Shown one piece after another: positions 1-5,177 of a stretch of DNA of 5,575 nt. Position 1 is the first letter of the stretch; every line of letters begins with the position of its first letter. The translations under genes were made by a program, and so were the position numbers. Source of the DNA: Candidatus Magasanikbacteria bacterium RIFCSPHIGHO2_02_FULL_47_14 (GTDB lineage Bacteria; Patescibacteriota; Patescibacteriia; Magasanikbacterales; UBA922); assembly GCA_001784275.1 (NCBI GenBank), contig MFQB01000034.1, positions 1-5,575 of the forward strand, in the 5' to 3' direction. The notes under the pieces were generated by a model. It did no database searches and was not told the origin of the DNA. It worked only from the letters and a program-made list of their open reading frames with translations.

Positions 1-344
1 TGTCGTACGCCTGGAAAGGGGTCATGTATGTATTTCGGCACGAAAGAAATTTTCGTGTTCAGGTCATCGCCGCGTTGGGTGTTGCACTTGCGCTCATTCT
101 TTTGCCTGTGCGGCGGTTTGAGGTGGTTGTCTCCTTGTTTTTAATCTGCTTTGTACTTATTTTGGAGCTTTTAAATACGGCTTTGGAGATGTTTTTGGAC
201 TTGTTTAAACCGCGTCTGTCCTATCAGGCGGAAGTTATCAAGGATATTATGGCAGCGATTGTCTTTATTGCATCTCTCACAGCGGCAGGGATTGGCTGTA
301 TTATTTTTTTCCCATATCTAGTTGAGATTGGCGCTCAATGGTGA
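1..344 (+). CDS. dgkA: DgkA-family diacylglycerol/undecaprenol kinase, 3' part
   Basis: This gene encodes a small integral-membrane lipid kinase that phosphorylates diacylglycerol or undecaprenol with ATP; sequence alone does not decide the substrate. The reading frame is open to the left edge: codons from position 3 read SYAWKGVMYVF, which matches the usual DgkA N-terminal region. The ATG at 24 is therefore probably internal and the true start lies outside the window. Family hallmarks are visible: HERNFR (catalytic-region Glu and Asn near the first helix), LELLNTALE at 162-188 (the ExxNTxxE signature), and a conserved KD pair at 240-245 before the last helix. Three hydrophobic segments fit the three-helix DgkA fold. 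It ends in TGA at 342-344, only 15 nt before the ftsA start. In many bacteria dgkA follows ybeY, so ybeY may lie upstream (inference). Confidence 0.9.
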   Translation, partial: SYAWKGVMYVFRHERNFRVQVIAALGVALALILLPVRRFEVVVSLFLICFVLILELLNTALEMFLDLFKPRLSYQAEVIKDIMAAIVFIASLTAAGIGCIIFFPYLVEIGAQW

Positions 345-350
345 TATGAT
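322..350 (+). promoter_or_regulatory. Predicted sigma-70-type promoter for ftsA
   Basis: TTGAGA (322-327) and TATGAT (345-350) are separated by exactly 17 bp. A TGn extended -10 element (342-344) is formed by the dgkA stop codon itself. The -10 would start transcription near 356-360, at or just before the GTG proposed as the ftsA start. The promoter lies wholly within the last codons of dgkA and the short gap after it. The match is close to consensus, but no experiment supports it. Confidence 0.6.
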
Positions 351-359
351 AGTCCATAC

Positions 360-1637
360 GTGAACAACACTTTTATGGCACGCACCCGAGGAAACACCTC
401 AGAAATTATCACCGGTCTTGATATTGGTTCGACCGGTATTCGGGTTGCGGTCGGACAGTACACCGAAGATCAAAGTGGCACTGCAGACCTTCAGATTATT
501 GGGACAGCAGAGGTGGGATCGAGCGGTATCCAAAAAGGTGTTATTGTGAGTATTGAAGAGGCGGTATCTGCGGTATCGCATGTTCTGGAAGAAGCGGAAC
601 GCTTGATTGGGGTACCGATTGAACATGGCTGGGTTGGTATCTCAGGCACTCAGATTTTATCTCAAGGCAGCCGGGGCGTTGTGGCTGTGGCAAAGTCTGA
701 TGGAGAAATTTCAGGAGAAGATGTTATGCGAGTCATTGATGCGGCGCAAACCGTTGCAGCGCCGCTCAACTATGAGGTATTGCATGTTCTCCCGAAGCAT
801 TTTACAGTGGATGGCCAAATGGGCCTCAAAGATCCGGTTGGCATGACAGGAGTAAGGCTCGAAGTGGATGCACAAATTATTTATGGTGCGACTCCGTATA
901 TTAAAAATGTTACAAAAGCTATTTATCGAACCGGTATCGAAATTGACGACCTTGTGGTGTCTATTTTGGCAACAGCCGACGTTGTCGCGACTCAAAAACA
1001 GAAAGAACTCGGGGTTGTTGTAGTAGATATTGGTGGTTCAACGACATCTGTGGTGGTATATGAGGAAGGGAATAGTATCCACATGGGTATGATTCCAATC
1101 GGCTCCAACCATATTACCAATGACCTGGCCTTAGGACTCCAGACGCCGATCGAAGTTGCCGAGCGTTTAAAGATTGCATACGGGGACTGTCTCCCCCACG
1201 ATATTAAGAAACAAGAGATGATTGACCTGTCAGAATTCGGCGCTTCAGCAGAAGTTGTCTCTAAAAAATTTGTCGCCGAGATTATCTACGCCCGAGTTTC
1301 AGAACTCCTGGACAAGGTCAATGAGGAACTAACCAAAATCAATCGTCAGGCGCTCTTGCCGGCCGGTGTCTTGTTTACCGGAGGCGGGGCAAAACTTCAT
1401 GGGCTCATCGACGTTGCTCGTGAACAGTTGCAGATGAATGCTGCATACGGATTTCCTCGTGGACTCAGAAGCGCGACAGAAAAAATAAATGACTTATCAT
1501 ATACCCCCGCAATTGGTTTGGTCTCCTGGGGAGCCCTCTCACGTGATAGAGGAGCGAGTGTATCGCGTATTCGTATTCCCGGAGGAGGAGATATTGGAAA
1601 TCGAGTAAAGAAGTTGTTTAAGTTTCTGATTCCCTAG
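360..1637 (+). CDS. ftsA: Cell division protein FtsA
   Basis: FtsA is the actin-like ATPase that tethers FtsZ filaments to the inner face of the membrane and helps recruit the division machinery. The 425-residue length is typical. Phosphate-1 motif GLDIGSTGIRV lies at residues 19-29 (Asp21). An SHS2/1C subdomain specific to FtsA spans about residues 91-175 and includes DPVGMTGVRLEVDA. Phosphate-2 motif VVDIGGSTTS is at about 221-230 (Asp223), followed by PIGSNHITNDLALGL and an adenosine motif FTGGGAKL at 339-346. The last residues, NRVKKLFKFLIP, form a basic/hydrophobic amphipathic tail matching the membrane-targeting sequence. The GTG at 360 or the in-frame ATG at 375 could be the start; both precede the conserved core and neither has a Shine-Dalgarno sequence. 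ftsZ follows after a 132 nt gap that carries its own promoter. Confidence 0.96.
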   Translation: MNNTFMARTRGNTSEIITGLDIGSTGIRVAVGQYTEDQSGTADLQIIGTAEVGSSGIQKGVIVSIEEAVSAVSHVLEEAERLIGVPIEHGWVGISGTQILSQGSRGVVAVAKSDGEISGEDVMRVIDAAQTVAAPLNYEVLHVLPKHFTVDGQMGLKDPVGMTGVRLEVDAQIIYGATPYIKNVTKAIYRTGIEIDDLVVSILATADVVATQKQKELGVVVVDIGGSTTSVVVYEEGNSIHMGMIPIGSNHITNDLALGLQTPIEVAERLKIAYGDCLPHDIKKQEMIDLSEFGASAEVVSKKFVAEIIYARVSELLDKVNEELTKINRQALLPAGVLFTGGGAKLHGLIDVAREQLQMNAAYGFPRGLRSATEKINDLSYTPAIGLVSWGALSRDRGASVSRIRIPGGGDIGNRVKKLFKFLIP

Positions 1638-1662
1638 AAAATTTTAACAAAATATATTTTTC
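1638..1662 (+). promoter_or_regulatory. A/T-rich UP-element-like tract before the ftsZ promoter
   Basis: This stretch between the ftsA stop and the ftsZ -35 hexamer is almost entirely A and T. It includes AAATATATTTT (1650-1660), which fits the E. coli UP-element core AAAWWTWTTTT, although it sits nearer the -35 than the distal UP subsite normally does. Such tracts bind the RNA polymerase alpha C-terminal domain and raise promoter strength. The match is partly a matter of base composition. Confidence 0.35.
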
Positions 1663-1690
1663 TTGACACAAACTACGTAAACAATATACA
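1663..1690 (+). promoter_or_regulatory. Predicted promoter for ftsZ
   Basis: A perfect -35 hexamer TTGACA (1663-1668) is followed after 16 bp by TATACA (1685-1690). TACACT at 1687-1692, with an 18 bp spacer, is an alternative -10. Transcription would start near 1697, giving ftsZ a leader of roughly 70 nt. The -10 and predicted start lie inside an inverted repeat. This promoter lets ftsZ be expressed separately from, and probably more strongly than, ftsA. Confidence 0.6.
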
Positions 1691-1710
1691 CTGTCATCAG
1701 TGTATTGTTT
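1679..1710. repeat. Inverted repeat over the ftsZ -10 and start region
   Basis: The left arm AAACAATATACACTG (1679-1693) and right arm CAGTGTATTGTTT (1698-1710) are complementary over 13 pairs with a 2-nt bulge (TA, 1685-1686) and a TCAT spacer. The inner 7 bp, TACACTG/CAGTGTA, are perfect. The repeat covers the predicted -10 and transcription start, where a bound protein would block polymerase. As RNA made from the ftsA promoter it could form a hairpin followed by T-rich sequence and act as a weak terminator or attenuator. Both roles are inferred. Confidence 0.6.
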
Positions 1711-1730
1711 TCAAATAAACACACGTCTCG

Positions 1731-1751
1731 TTGAACAATTCTCGTGTTCAA
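1731..1751. repeat. Perfect 7-bp inverted repeat in the ftsZ leader at the ribosome binding site
   Basis: TTGAACA (1731-1737) and TGTTCAA (1745-1751) are perfect complements around a 7-nt spacer. The last two bases of the right arm are the first two of the AAGGTGA ribosome binding site, so an RNA hairpin would partly cover or abut it. An A/T-only outer pair, AAATAAA (1713-1719) with TTTATTT (1762-1768), could enclose the hairpin and reach to within 2 nt of the ATG, but it would be weak. Confidence 0.5.
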
Positions 1752-1756
1752 GGTGA
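1750..1756 (+). promoter_or_regulatory. Candidate ribosome binding site for ftsZ
   Basis: AAGGTGA is the only clear Shine-Dalgarno-like sequence directly before any start codon in this window. It ends 13 nt before the ATG at 1770, longer than the usual 5-9 nt. It supports the ATG start over an upstream in-frame TTG at 1731, because that TTG lies before the site and has no ribosome binding site of its own. Confidence 0.45.
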
Positions 1757-1769
1757 AGATATTTATTTT

Positions 1770-3029
1770 ATGCCACAAGTTAAACCTGATATTGAAACCT
1801 TTGCAAAGATTAAAGTGATTGGAGTTGGAGGCTCGGGAGGTTCGGCTGTAAATCGCATGGTAAAGACCGGCATTCGCGGAGTTGATTTTATTGTCATGAA
1901 CACAGATGTTCAGGCTCTTCACCATAATCACGCCCCTCAAAAATTACATATTGGAAAAACCATTACACGCGGACTTGGCGCCGGCATGGACCCGGAAGTC
2001 GGCAGACGCAGCGCTGAAGAAGCACAAAATGAAGTTCGTGAAATGCTGAAGGATGCAGACATGGTCTTTATCACCTGCGGACTTGGTGGTGGCACCGGTT
2101 CCGGAGCCAGTCCTATCATTGCGCAGATCGCGAAAGAAATGGGTGCATTGACCGTTGGGGTTGTTACCAAACCGTTTTCGTTTGAAGGACCGCAACGCAG
2201 TGATATTGCAGAAGGTGCATATAAAGACCTGAGCCGATATGTCGATACAATTATTACGATTCCAAATGATCGCGTTCTGCAAATTATTGATAAAAAAACA
2301 TCTTTGATTCAAGCGTTTGATATTGTGGACGAAGTTTTGCATCAAGGTGTTCAAGGTATTTCTGAACTGATCACTGTTCCCGGTTTGATTAACGTCGATT
2401 TTGCTGACGTAAAAACAATCATGAAAGATACCGGCTCCGCACTCATGGGAATTGGTGTCGGCACCGGTGAAAACAGGGCGGTGGATGCGGCTAATGCCGC
2501 AATCTCAAGTCCGTTACTCGAACTCTCCATTGACGGAGCCCGTGGTATTCTTTTCACCATTACCGGTGGCCCGGACTTGGGCATGCAAGAGGTATCAGAA
2601 GCTGCGAAGATTATTACGAGTTCAGCAGACGATAATGTCAAAGTGATTTTTGGCACTGTCATTGACGAATCGATGGGCTCTGAGGTCCGGATTACTGTGA
2701 TCGCCACCGGCTTTGAGGACAGAGACAAGTCGTCATTCGGTGGCCGCCAGTCAGAAGAAGAAACGACTACTCCGTTCGCCCGAGCAAAAACATTATATAC
2801 ACCCATAAATGCACGCAAAAAGTTTGTTTCTGAAATCGTCACCCCACAACGTGAAGAAGTGGAAGAAGACGATGTCTTCTCTCAGCCGGCAATGGAAGAA
2901 CGAGCGACCTTTACCCCGCCGGTTTCTCAAATGCACCAGAACAATCAGATAAAAAAATCGACTCAACCGGGTACTGATCAGGAAGATCTGGAAATACCCG
3001 CATTCATCAGAAAAAAAATGGGCATGTAA
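1770..3029 (+). CDS. ftsZ: Cell division protein FtsZ
   Basis: FtsZ is the tubulin-like GTPase that polymerises into the mid-cell Z-ring. From the ATG at 1770 it is 419 residues. The nucleotide-binding loop GVGGSGGSAVNRM begins at residue 18; the tubulin signature GGGTGSG is at 106-112; and the catalytic T7 loop NVDFAD is at 208-213 with both acidic residues, so GTP hydrolysis should be intact. After the core, ending near FGTVIDESMGSEVRITVIATGF, comes a charged low-complexity linker (about residues 320-404). The conserved C-terminal peptide EIPAFIRKKMGM follows; it is the docking site for FtsA, encoded just upstream. An in-frame TTG at 1731 would add 13 residues, MNNSRVQGEDIYF, unlike any known FtsZ start, so the ATG is preferred. 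A strong terminator follows the stop. Confidence 0.97.
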   Translation: MPQVKPDIETFAKIKVIGVGGSGGSAVNRMVKTGIRGVDFIVMNTDVQALHHNHAPQKLHIGKTITRGLGAGMDPEVGRRSAEEAQNEVREMLKDADMVFITCGLGGGTGSGASPIIAQIAKEMGALTVGVVTKPFSFEGPQRSDIAEGAYKDLSRYVDTIITIPNDRVLQIIDKKTSLIQAFDIVDEVLHQGVQGISELITVPGLINVDFADVKTIMKDTGSALMGIGVGTGENRAVDAANAAISSPLLELSIDGARGILFTITGGPDLGMQEVSEAAKIITSSADDNVKVIFGTVIDESMGSEVRITVIATGFEDRDKSSFGGRQSEEETTTPFARAKTLYTPINARKKFVSEIVTPQREEVEEDDVFSQPAMEERATFTPPVSQMHQNNQIKKSTQPGTDQEDLEIPAFIRKKMGM

Positions 3030-3034
3030 CATCT

Positions 3035-3060
3035 AAAATCCCCCAAGCGGGGGATTTTTC
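3035..3060 (+). terminator. Rho-independent terminator after ftsZ
   Basis: AAAATCCCCC (3035-3044) and GGGGGATTTT (3049-3058) form a perfect 10-bp stem around an AAGC loop, followed at once by a T-rich run. It begins 5 nt after the ftsZ stop and separates the division genes from nrdR. The flanking A and T tracts would also let it work, less well, on the opposite strand, but no gene there needs it. Confidence 0.92.
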
Positions 3061-3075
3061 TTTTCTTCGTCAGAG

Positions 3076-3084
3076 TGGTAAAAT
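3076..3084 (+). promoter_or_regulatory. Predicted extended -10 promoter for nrdR
   Basis: TGG followed by TAAAAT (3076-3084) forms a TGn extended -10 element, which can work without a good -35. The expected -35 position (about 3056-3061) is only the T-run of the preceding terminator. Transcription would start near 3091, giving a leader of about 10 nt before the ATG at 3101 with no Shine-Dalgarno sequence. Confidence 0.45.
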
Positions 3085-3100
3085 ATGACTACTTGATAGT

Positions 3101-3565
3101 ATGCACTGTCCTGTTTGTCGATCTAAAGATAGTCGAGTTATTGATTCACGCCTTGCCTCAGATGGCATGTCAATTCGTCGACGCCGTGAGTGTACGATAT
3201 GCCGGTATCGTTTTTCGACGTTGGAAGAAATGGAACTGTTGGACATTGTTGTTGTGAAAGCAAACGGCAGTCGTGAGTCATACAATCGAGAAAAACTCAG
3301 GCGCGGCATCCTGCACTCCCTTACAAAGCGTCCGTACACCCAGGATGGATTTGATAGGCTCCTGCATGCCATTGAGCGCGATATTCAGAAGAAGCGAAAA
3401 CGAGAGGTGACGAGTAAAGAGATCGGAGAGAGTGTCATGAGACACCTGCGTCGTTTTGACAAAGTTGCCTACATCCGTTTTGCCTCTATTTATCGGGCCT
3501 TTGAAGACGTAAACACCTTTCAAAACGAAATTCGTTCCCTTCAGAGAAAAACCAAAAAAGAATAA
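3101..3565 (+). CDS. nrdR: Transcriptional repressor NrdR
   Basis: NrdR represses ribonucleotide reductase genes by binding paired NrdR boxes, and uses an ATP-cone to sense ATP/dATP. The 154 residues match the family length. The N-terminal zinc ribbon has Cys3, Cys6, Cys31 and Cys34 in the usual MHCPVC...CTIC arrangement, with the DNA-contacting IRRRREC stretch at 25-31. The ATP-cone runs from about residue 48 to 138 and includes VVVKANGSRESYNREKL and the conserved KVAYIRFASIYRAF. The ATG at 3101 is fixed by the MxCPxC motif that opens nearly all NrdR proteins. No nrd reductase gene lies in the window, so its classical targets must be elsewhere. It is the first gene of the downstream unit; the next gene starts 11 nt after its stop. 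Confidence 0.97.
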   Translation: MHCPVCRSKDSRVIDSRLASDGMSIRRRRECTICRYRFSTLEEMELLDIVVVKANGSRESYNREKLRRGILHSLTKRPYTQDGFDRLLHAIERDIQKKRKREVTSKEIGESVMRHLRRFDKVAYIRFASIYRAFEDVNTFQNEIRSLQRKTKKE

Positions 3566-3576
3566 TCTATTTGCCT

Positions 3577-3918
3577 ATGTCTACCACTCCAGATACCAAA
3601 CAAGAACACAGCCCCACATTGGAAGAACTATCCGCATTAGTTCAGGAAGTTGTTAAACAAAATAAAAAAATTCAAAGCAGGCTAACCTGGATGGCGGTGA
3701 CAGGAACCCTAAAGTTACTTTTCTGGTTGATTCCACTGGTTTTGGCCTTTGTCTATCTTCCAACAATTATCTCTGAAGGTTTTGAACAATATCAGAAGTG
3801 GTTTAATGTCAGCCGGCAAGCCGGCGCAACCGGCACAGCGCCTTTTGTGATCCCGCAGGTGTCACCGGAACAGGTGGAACAGGTGTTGAAAATTTTGCAA
3901 CAATCACCAAAACAATAA
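3577..3918 (+). CDS. Small single-pass membrane protein, function unknown
   Basis: I do not recognise this 113-residue protein. A polar N-terminus is followed by a likely amphipathic or coiled-coil helix (about residues 13-36, LEELSALVQEVVKQNKKIQ), then one hydrophobic segment (about 45-65, LKLLFWLIPLVLAFVYLP) that should cross the membrane. After it come a short charged stretch (EQYQKW), a small-residue linker (AGATGTAP) and a Gln/Val-rich C-terminal helix, SPEQVEQVLKILQQ. There are no cysteines and no catalytic motif. The ATG at 3577 is preferred; an in-frame TTG at 3571 adds two residues. It lies 11 nt after nrdR and its stop is 5 nt before htrA, so it is probably co-transcribed and co-translated with the protease. 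A role as an HtrA partner or substrate is a guess from position only. Confidence 0.8.
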   Translation: MSTTPDTKQEHSPTLEELSALVQEVVKQNKKIQSRLTWMAVTGTLKLLFWLIPLVLAFVYLPTIISEGFEQYQKWFNVSRQAGATGTAPFVIPQVSPEQVEQVLKILQQSPKQ

Positions 3919-3923
3919 CAAAT

Positions 3924-5165
3924 ATGCAAGAAAACAACATTCGCATAGTCGTTGTCAGTGCATTTATTTCAGGTGCAGTCGCCGGCATGATTGCTGCACC
4001 TTTCGGGTTACGTCTTTTTGGGTCTGATGCCTTTCGTTTTTCATATCCAAATGTCACTGAACAGAAGTCAACCTATCGTCCCGTGAATGACACAGAAGCG
4101 GACACGATGGCAGTTGTGGAAAAAACGAACGCCGCAGTTGTGAGTGTTGTCATCTCAAAAGATGTATCCCGTCAAGCAGAACCGGACTTTCCATTTGAAG
4201 ATTTTTTTAACTTCGGCCTGCCATTTGAAGTTCCAAGTGATGAACAGAACCCATCTGACGATTCTGAGCCGCAAACCGAACCACAATTCCGACAGGTCGG
4301 AGGAGGGAGCGGGTTTATCATTGAATCAGACGGTTTGATTGTTACGAATCGTCATGTTGTCTTGGACGAGACGGCGCGATACACGGTTATATTGGCCTCA
4401 GGAAAAGAATACGAAGCACGAGTGCTTGCAAAGGATCCTGTGTTGGACGTTGCCCTGCTCCAAATAGACGCAACGGATTTACCTACGTTGAAACTTGGTG
4501 ACTCTGACCAAATTCGGTTGGGTCAAACAGTGATTGCGATTGGCAATGCGCTAGCTGAATTTGGGAATACCGTCACACAAGGAGTTGTGAGTGGTGTCGG
4601 CCGACGAGTTGAAGCCGGGGATGGCCGGGGACAAACAGAACTTCTTGACGAAGCGATCCAAACCGATGCCGCGATCAATCCGGGCAACTCCGGAGGTCCT
4701 TTGCTTAACTTGGCGGGCGAAGTGGTGGGTATTAACACTGCCGTTTCCGGACGCGGGCAATCAGTCGGATTTGCGATTCCGATTAACTCAGTGAAAAAGA
4801 CCATTGAGAGTGTGCGCGAACATGGGCGTATCATCAAGCCCTGGCTTGGAGTTCGGTATGCTCCTGTTACGCCGCGTTTGGCTGAGGCAAATAGTCTGCC
4901 GGTTACTTACGGCGCACTTATTGTGCAAGGAGATACTCAGGACGAGTTGGCGGTTATCCCGGGTTCTCCTGCAGACAAGGCCGGATTGGTTGAAAACGAT
5001 ATTGTTCTTGAGGTCCAAGGCGAAAAACTGGAAGACAAAGACTCGTTGGCCAAGTTGATCGGTAAATATAATGTTGGTGAGTCAATAACACTCAAAATAC
5101 TCCACGACAGTGAAGAAAAGCAAGTTTCTGTGACCTTGGCAGAGTTCCCCATTGGTCAAGAATAA
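3924..5165 (+). CDS. htrA: HtrA/DegP-type membrane-anchored serine protease
   Basis: This is a trypsin-like (S1C) protease/chaperone that degrades misfolded proteins outside the cytoplasmic membrane. At 413 residues with one PDZ domain it is the DegS/HtrA size class. A hydrophobic N-terminal segment (about residues 6-29) is a signal anchor, with no clear cleavage site. The catalytic triad is complete: His144 in TNRHVV, Asp175 in LDVALL and Ser256 in GNSGGPL. An acidic, Phe/Pro-rich insertion (about 86-123) precedes GGGSGF and corresponds to the variable LA-loop region. The PDZ domain runs from about Trp307 to 408, with a longer than usual stretch before VIPGSPADKAGL. It starts 5 nt after the small membrane protein and ends 12 nt before pyk. 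The symbol denotes the family; degP, degQ and degS cannot be told apart. Confidence 0.95.
   Translation: MQENNIRIVVVSAFISGAVAGMIAAPFGLRLFGSDAFRFSYPNVTEQKSTYRPVNDTEADTMAVVEKTNAAVVSVVISKDVSRQAEPDFPFEDFFNFGLPFEVPSDEQNPSDDSEPQTEPQFRQVGGGSGFIIESDGLIVTNRHVVLDETARYTVILASGKEYEARVLAKDPVLDVALLQIDATDLPTLKLGDSDQIRLGQTVIAIGNALAEFGNTVTQGVVSGVGRRVEAGDGRGQTELLDEAIQTDAAINPGNSGGPLLNLAGEVVGINTAVSGRGQSVGFAIPINSVKKTIESVREHGRIIKPWLGVRYAPVTPRLAEANSLPVTYGALIVQGDTQDELAVIPGSPADKAGLVENDIVLEVQGEKLEDKDSLAKLIGKYNVGESITLKILHDSEEKQVSVTLAEFPIGQE
5046..5072 (+). promoter_or_regulatory. Weak candidate internal promoter for pyk
   Basis: A perfect -10 hexamer TATAAT (5067-5072) lies inside the 3' end of htrA, about 105 nt before the pyk start. 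The best -35 is TTGGCC (5046-5051), with a short 15 bp spacer. It could give pyk expression independent of htrA, but the hexamer also simply encodes part of the PDZ domain (KYNVG), so chance is a real possibility. Confidence 0.2.
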
Positions 5166-5177
5166 CAGAAGTAATGT

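Noticed and set aside
711..995. Minus-strand open frame inside ftsA
   Set aside because: It has no recognisable motif and sits wholly within well-conserved FtsA coding sequence.
1731..1769. TTG at 1731 as the ftsZ start
   Set aside because: It adds residues not expected for FtsZ, has no ribosome binding site before it, and lies in the left arm of a leader inverted repeat. The ATG at 1770 gives a normal N-terminus.
2351..2842. Long open frame (163 codons) on the minus strand inside ftsZ
   Set aside because: It mirrors the ftsZ coding frame, has no domain or recognisable product, and its strand opposes all supported genes. It is a shadow of codon composition.
3456..3484. TTGACA inside nrdR as an internal promoter
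   Set aside because: The -35 match is perfect, but nothing resembling a -10 lies 15-19 bp downstream, and the bases encode conserved NrdR residues (FDKVAYIRF).
3540..3568. TTCAGA with TAATCT, 17 bp spacer, as a promoter for the small membrane protein
   Set aside because: Both hexamers are poor (about 4/6 and 3/6) in an A-rich gene end, so chance is the better explanation.
3812..3825. GCCGGC-AA-GCCGGC repeat in the small membrane protein gene
   Set aside because: It is short, within coding sequence for a small-residue linker, with no T-run after it, so it is not a terminator or an evident binding site.
3856..3885. Three copies of CAGGTG in the small membrane protein gene
   Set aside because: They encode repeated Gln-Val pairs in the C-terminal helix and are irregularly spaced, so they need no separate explanation.
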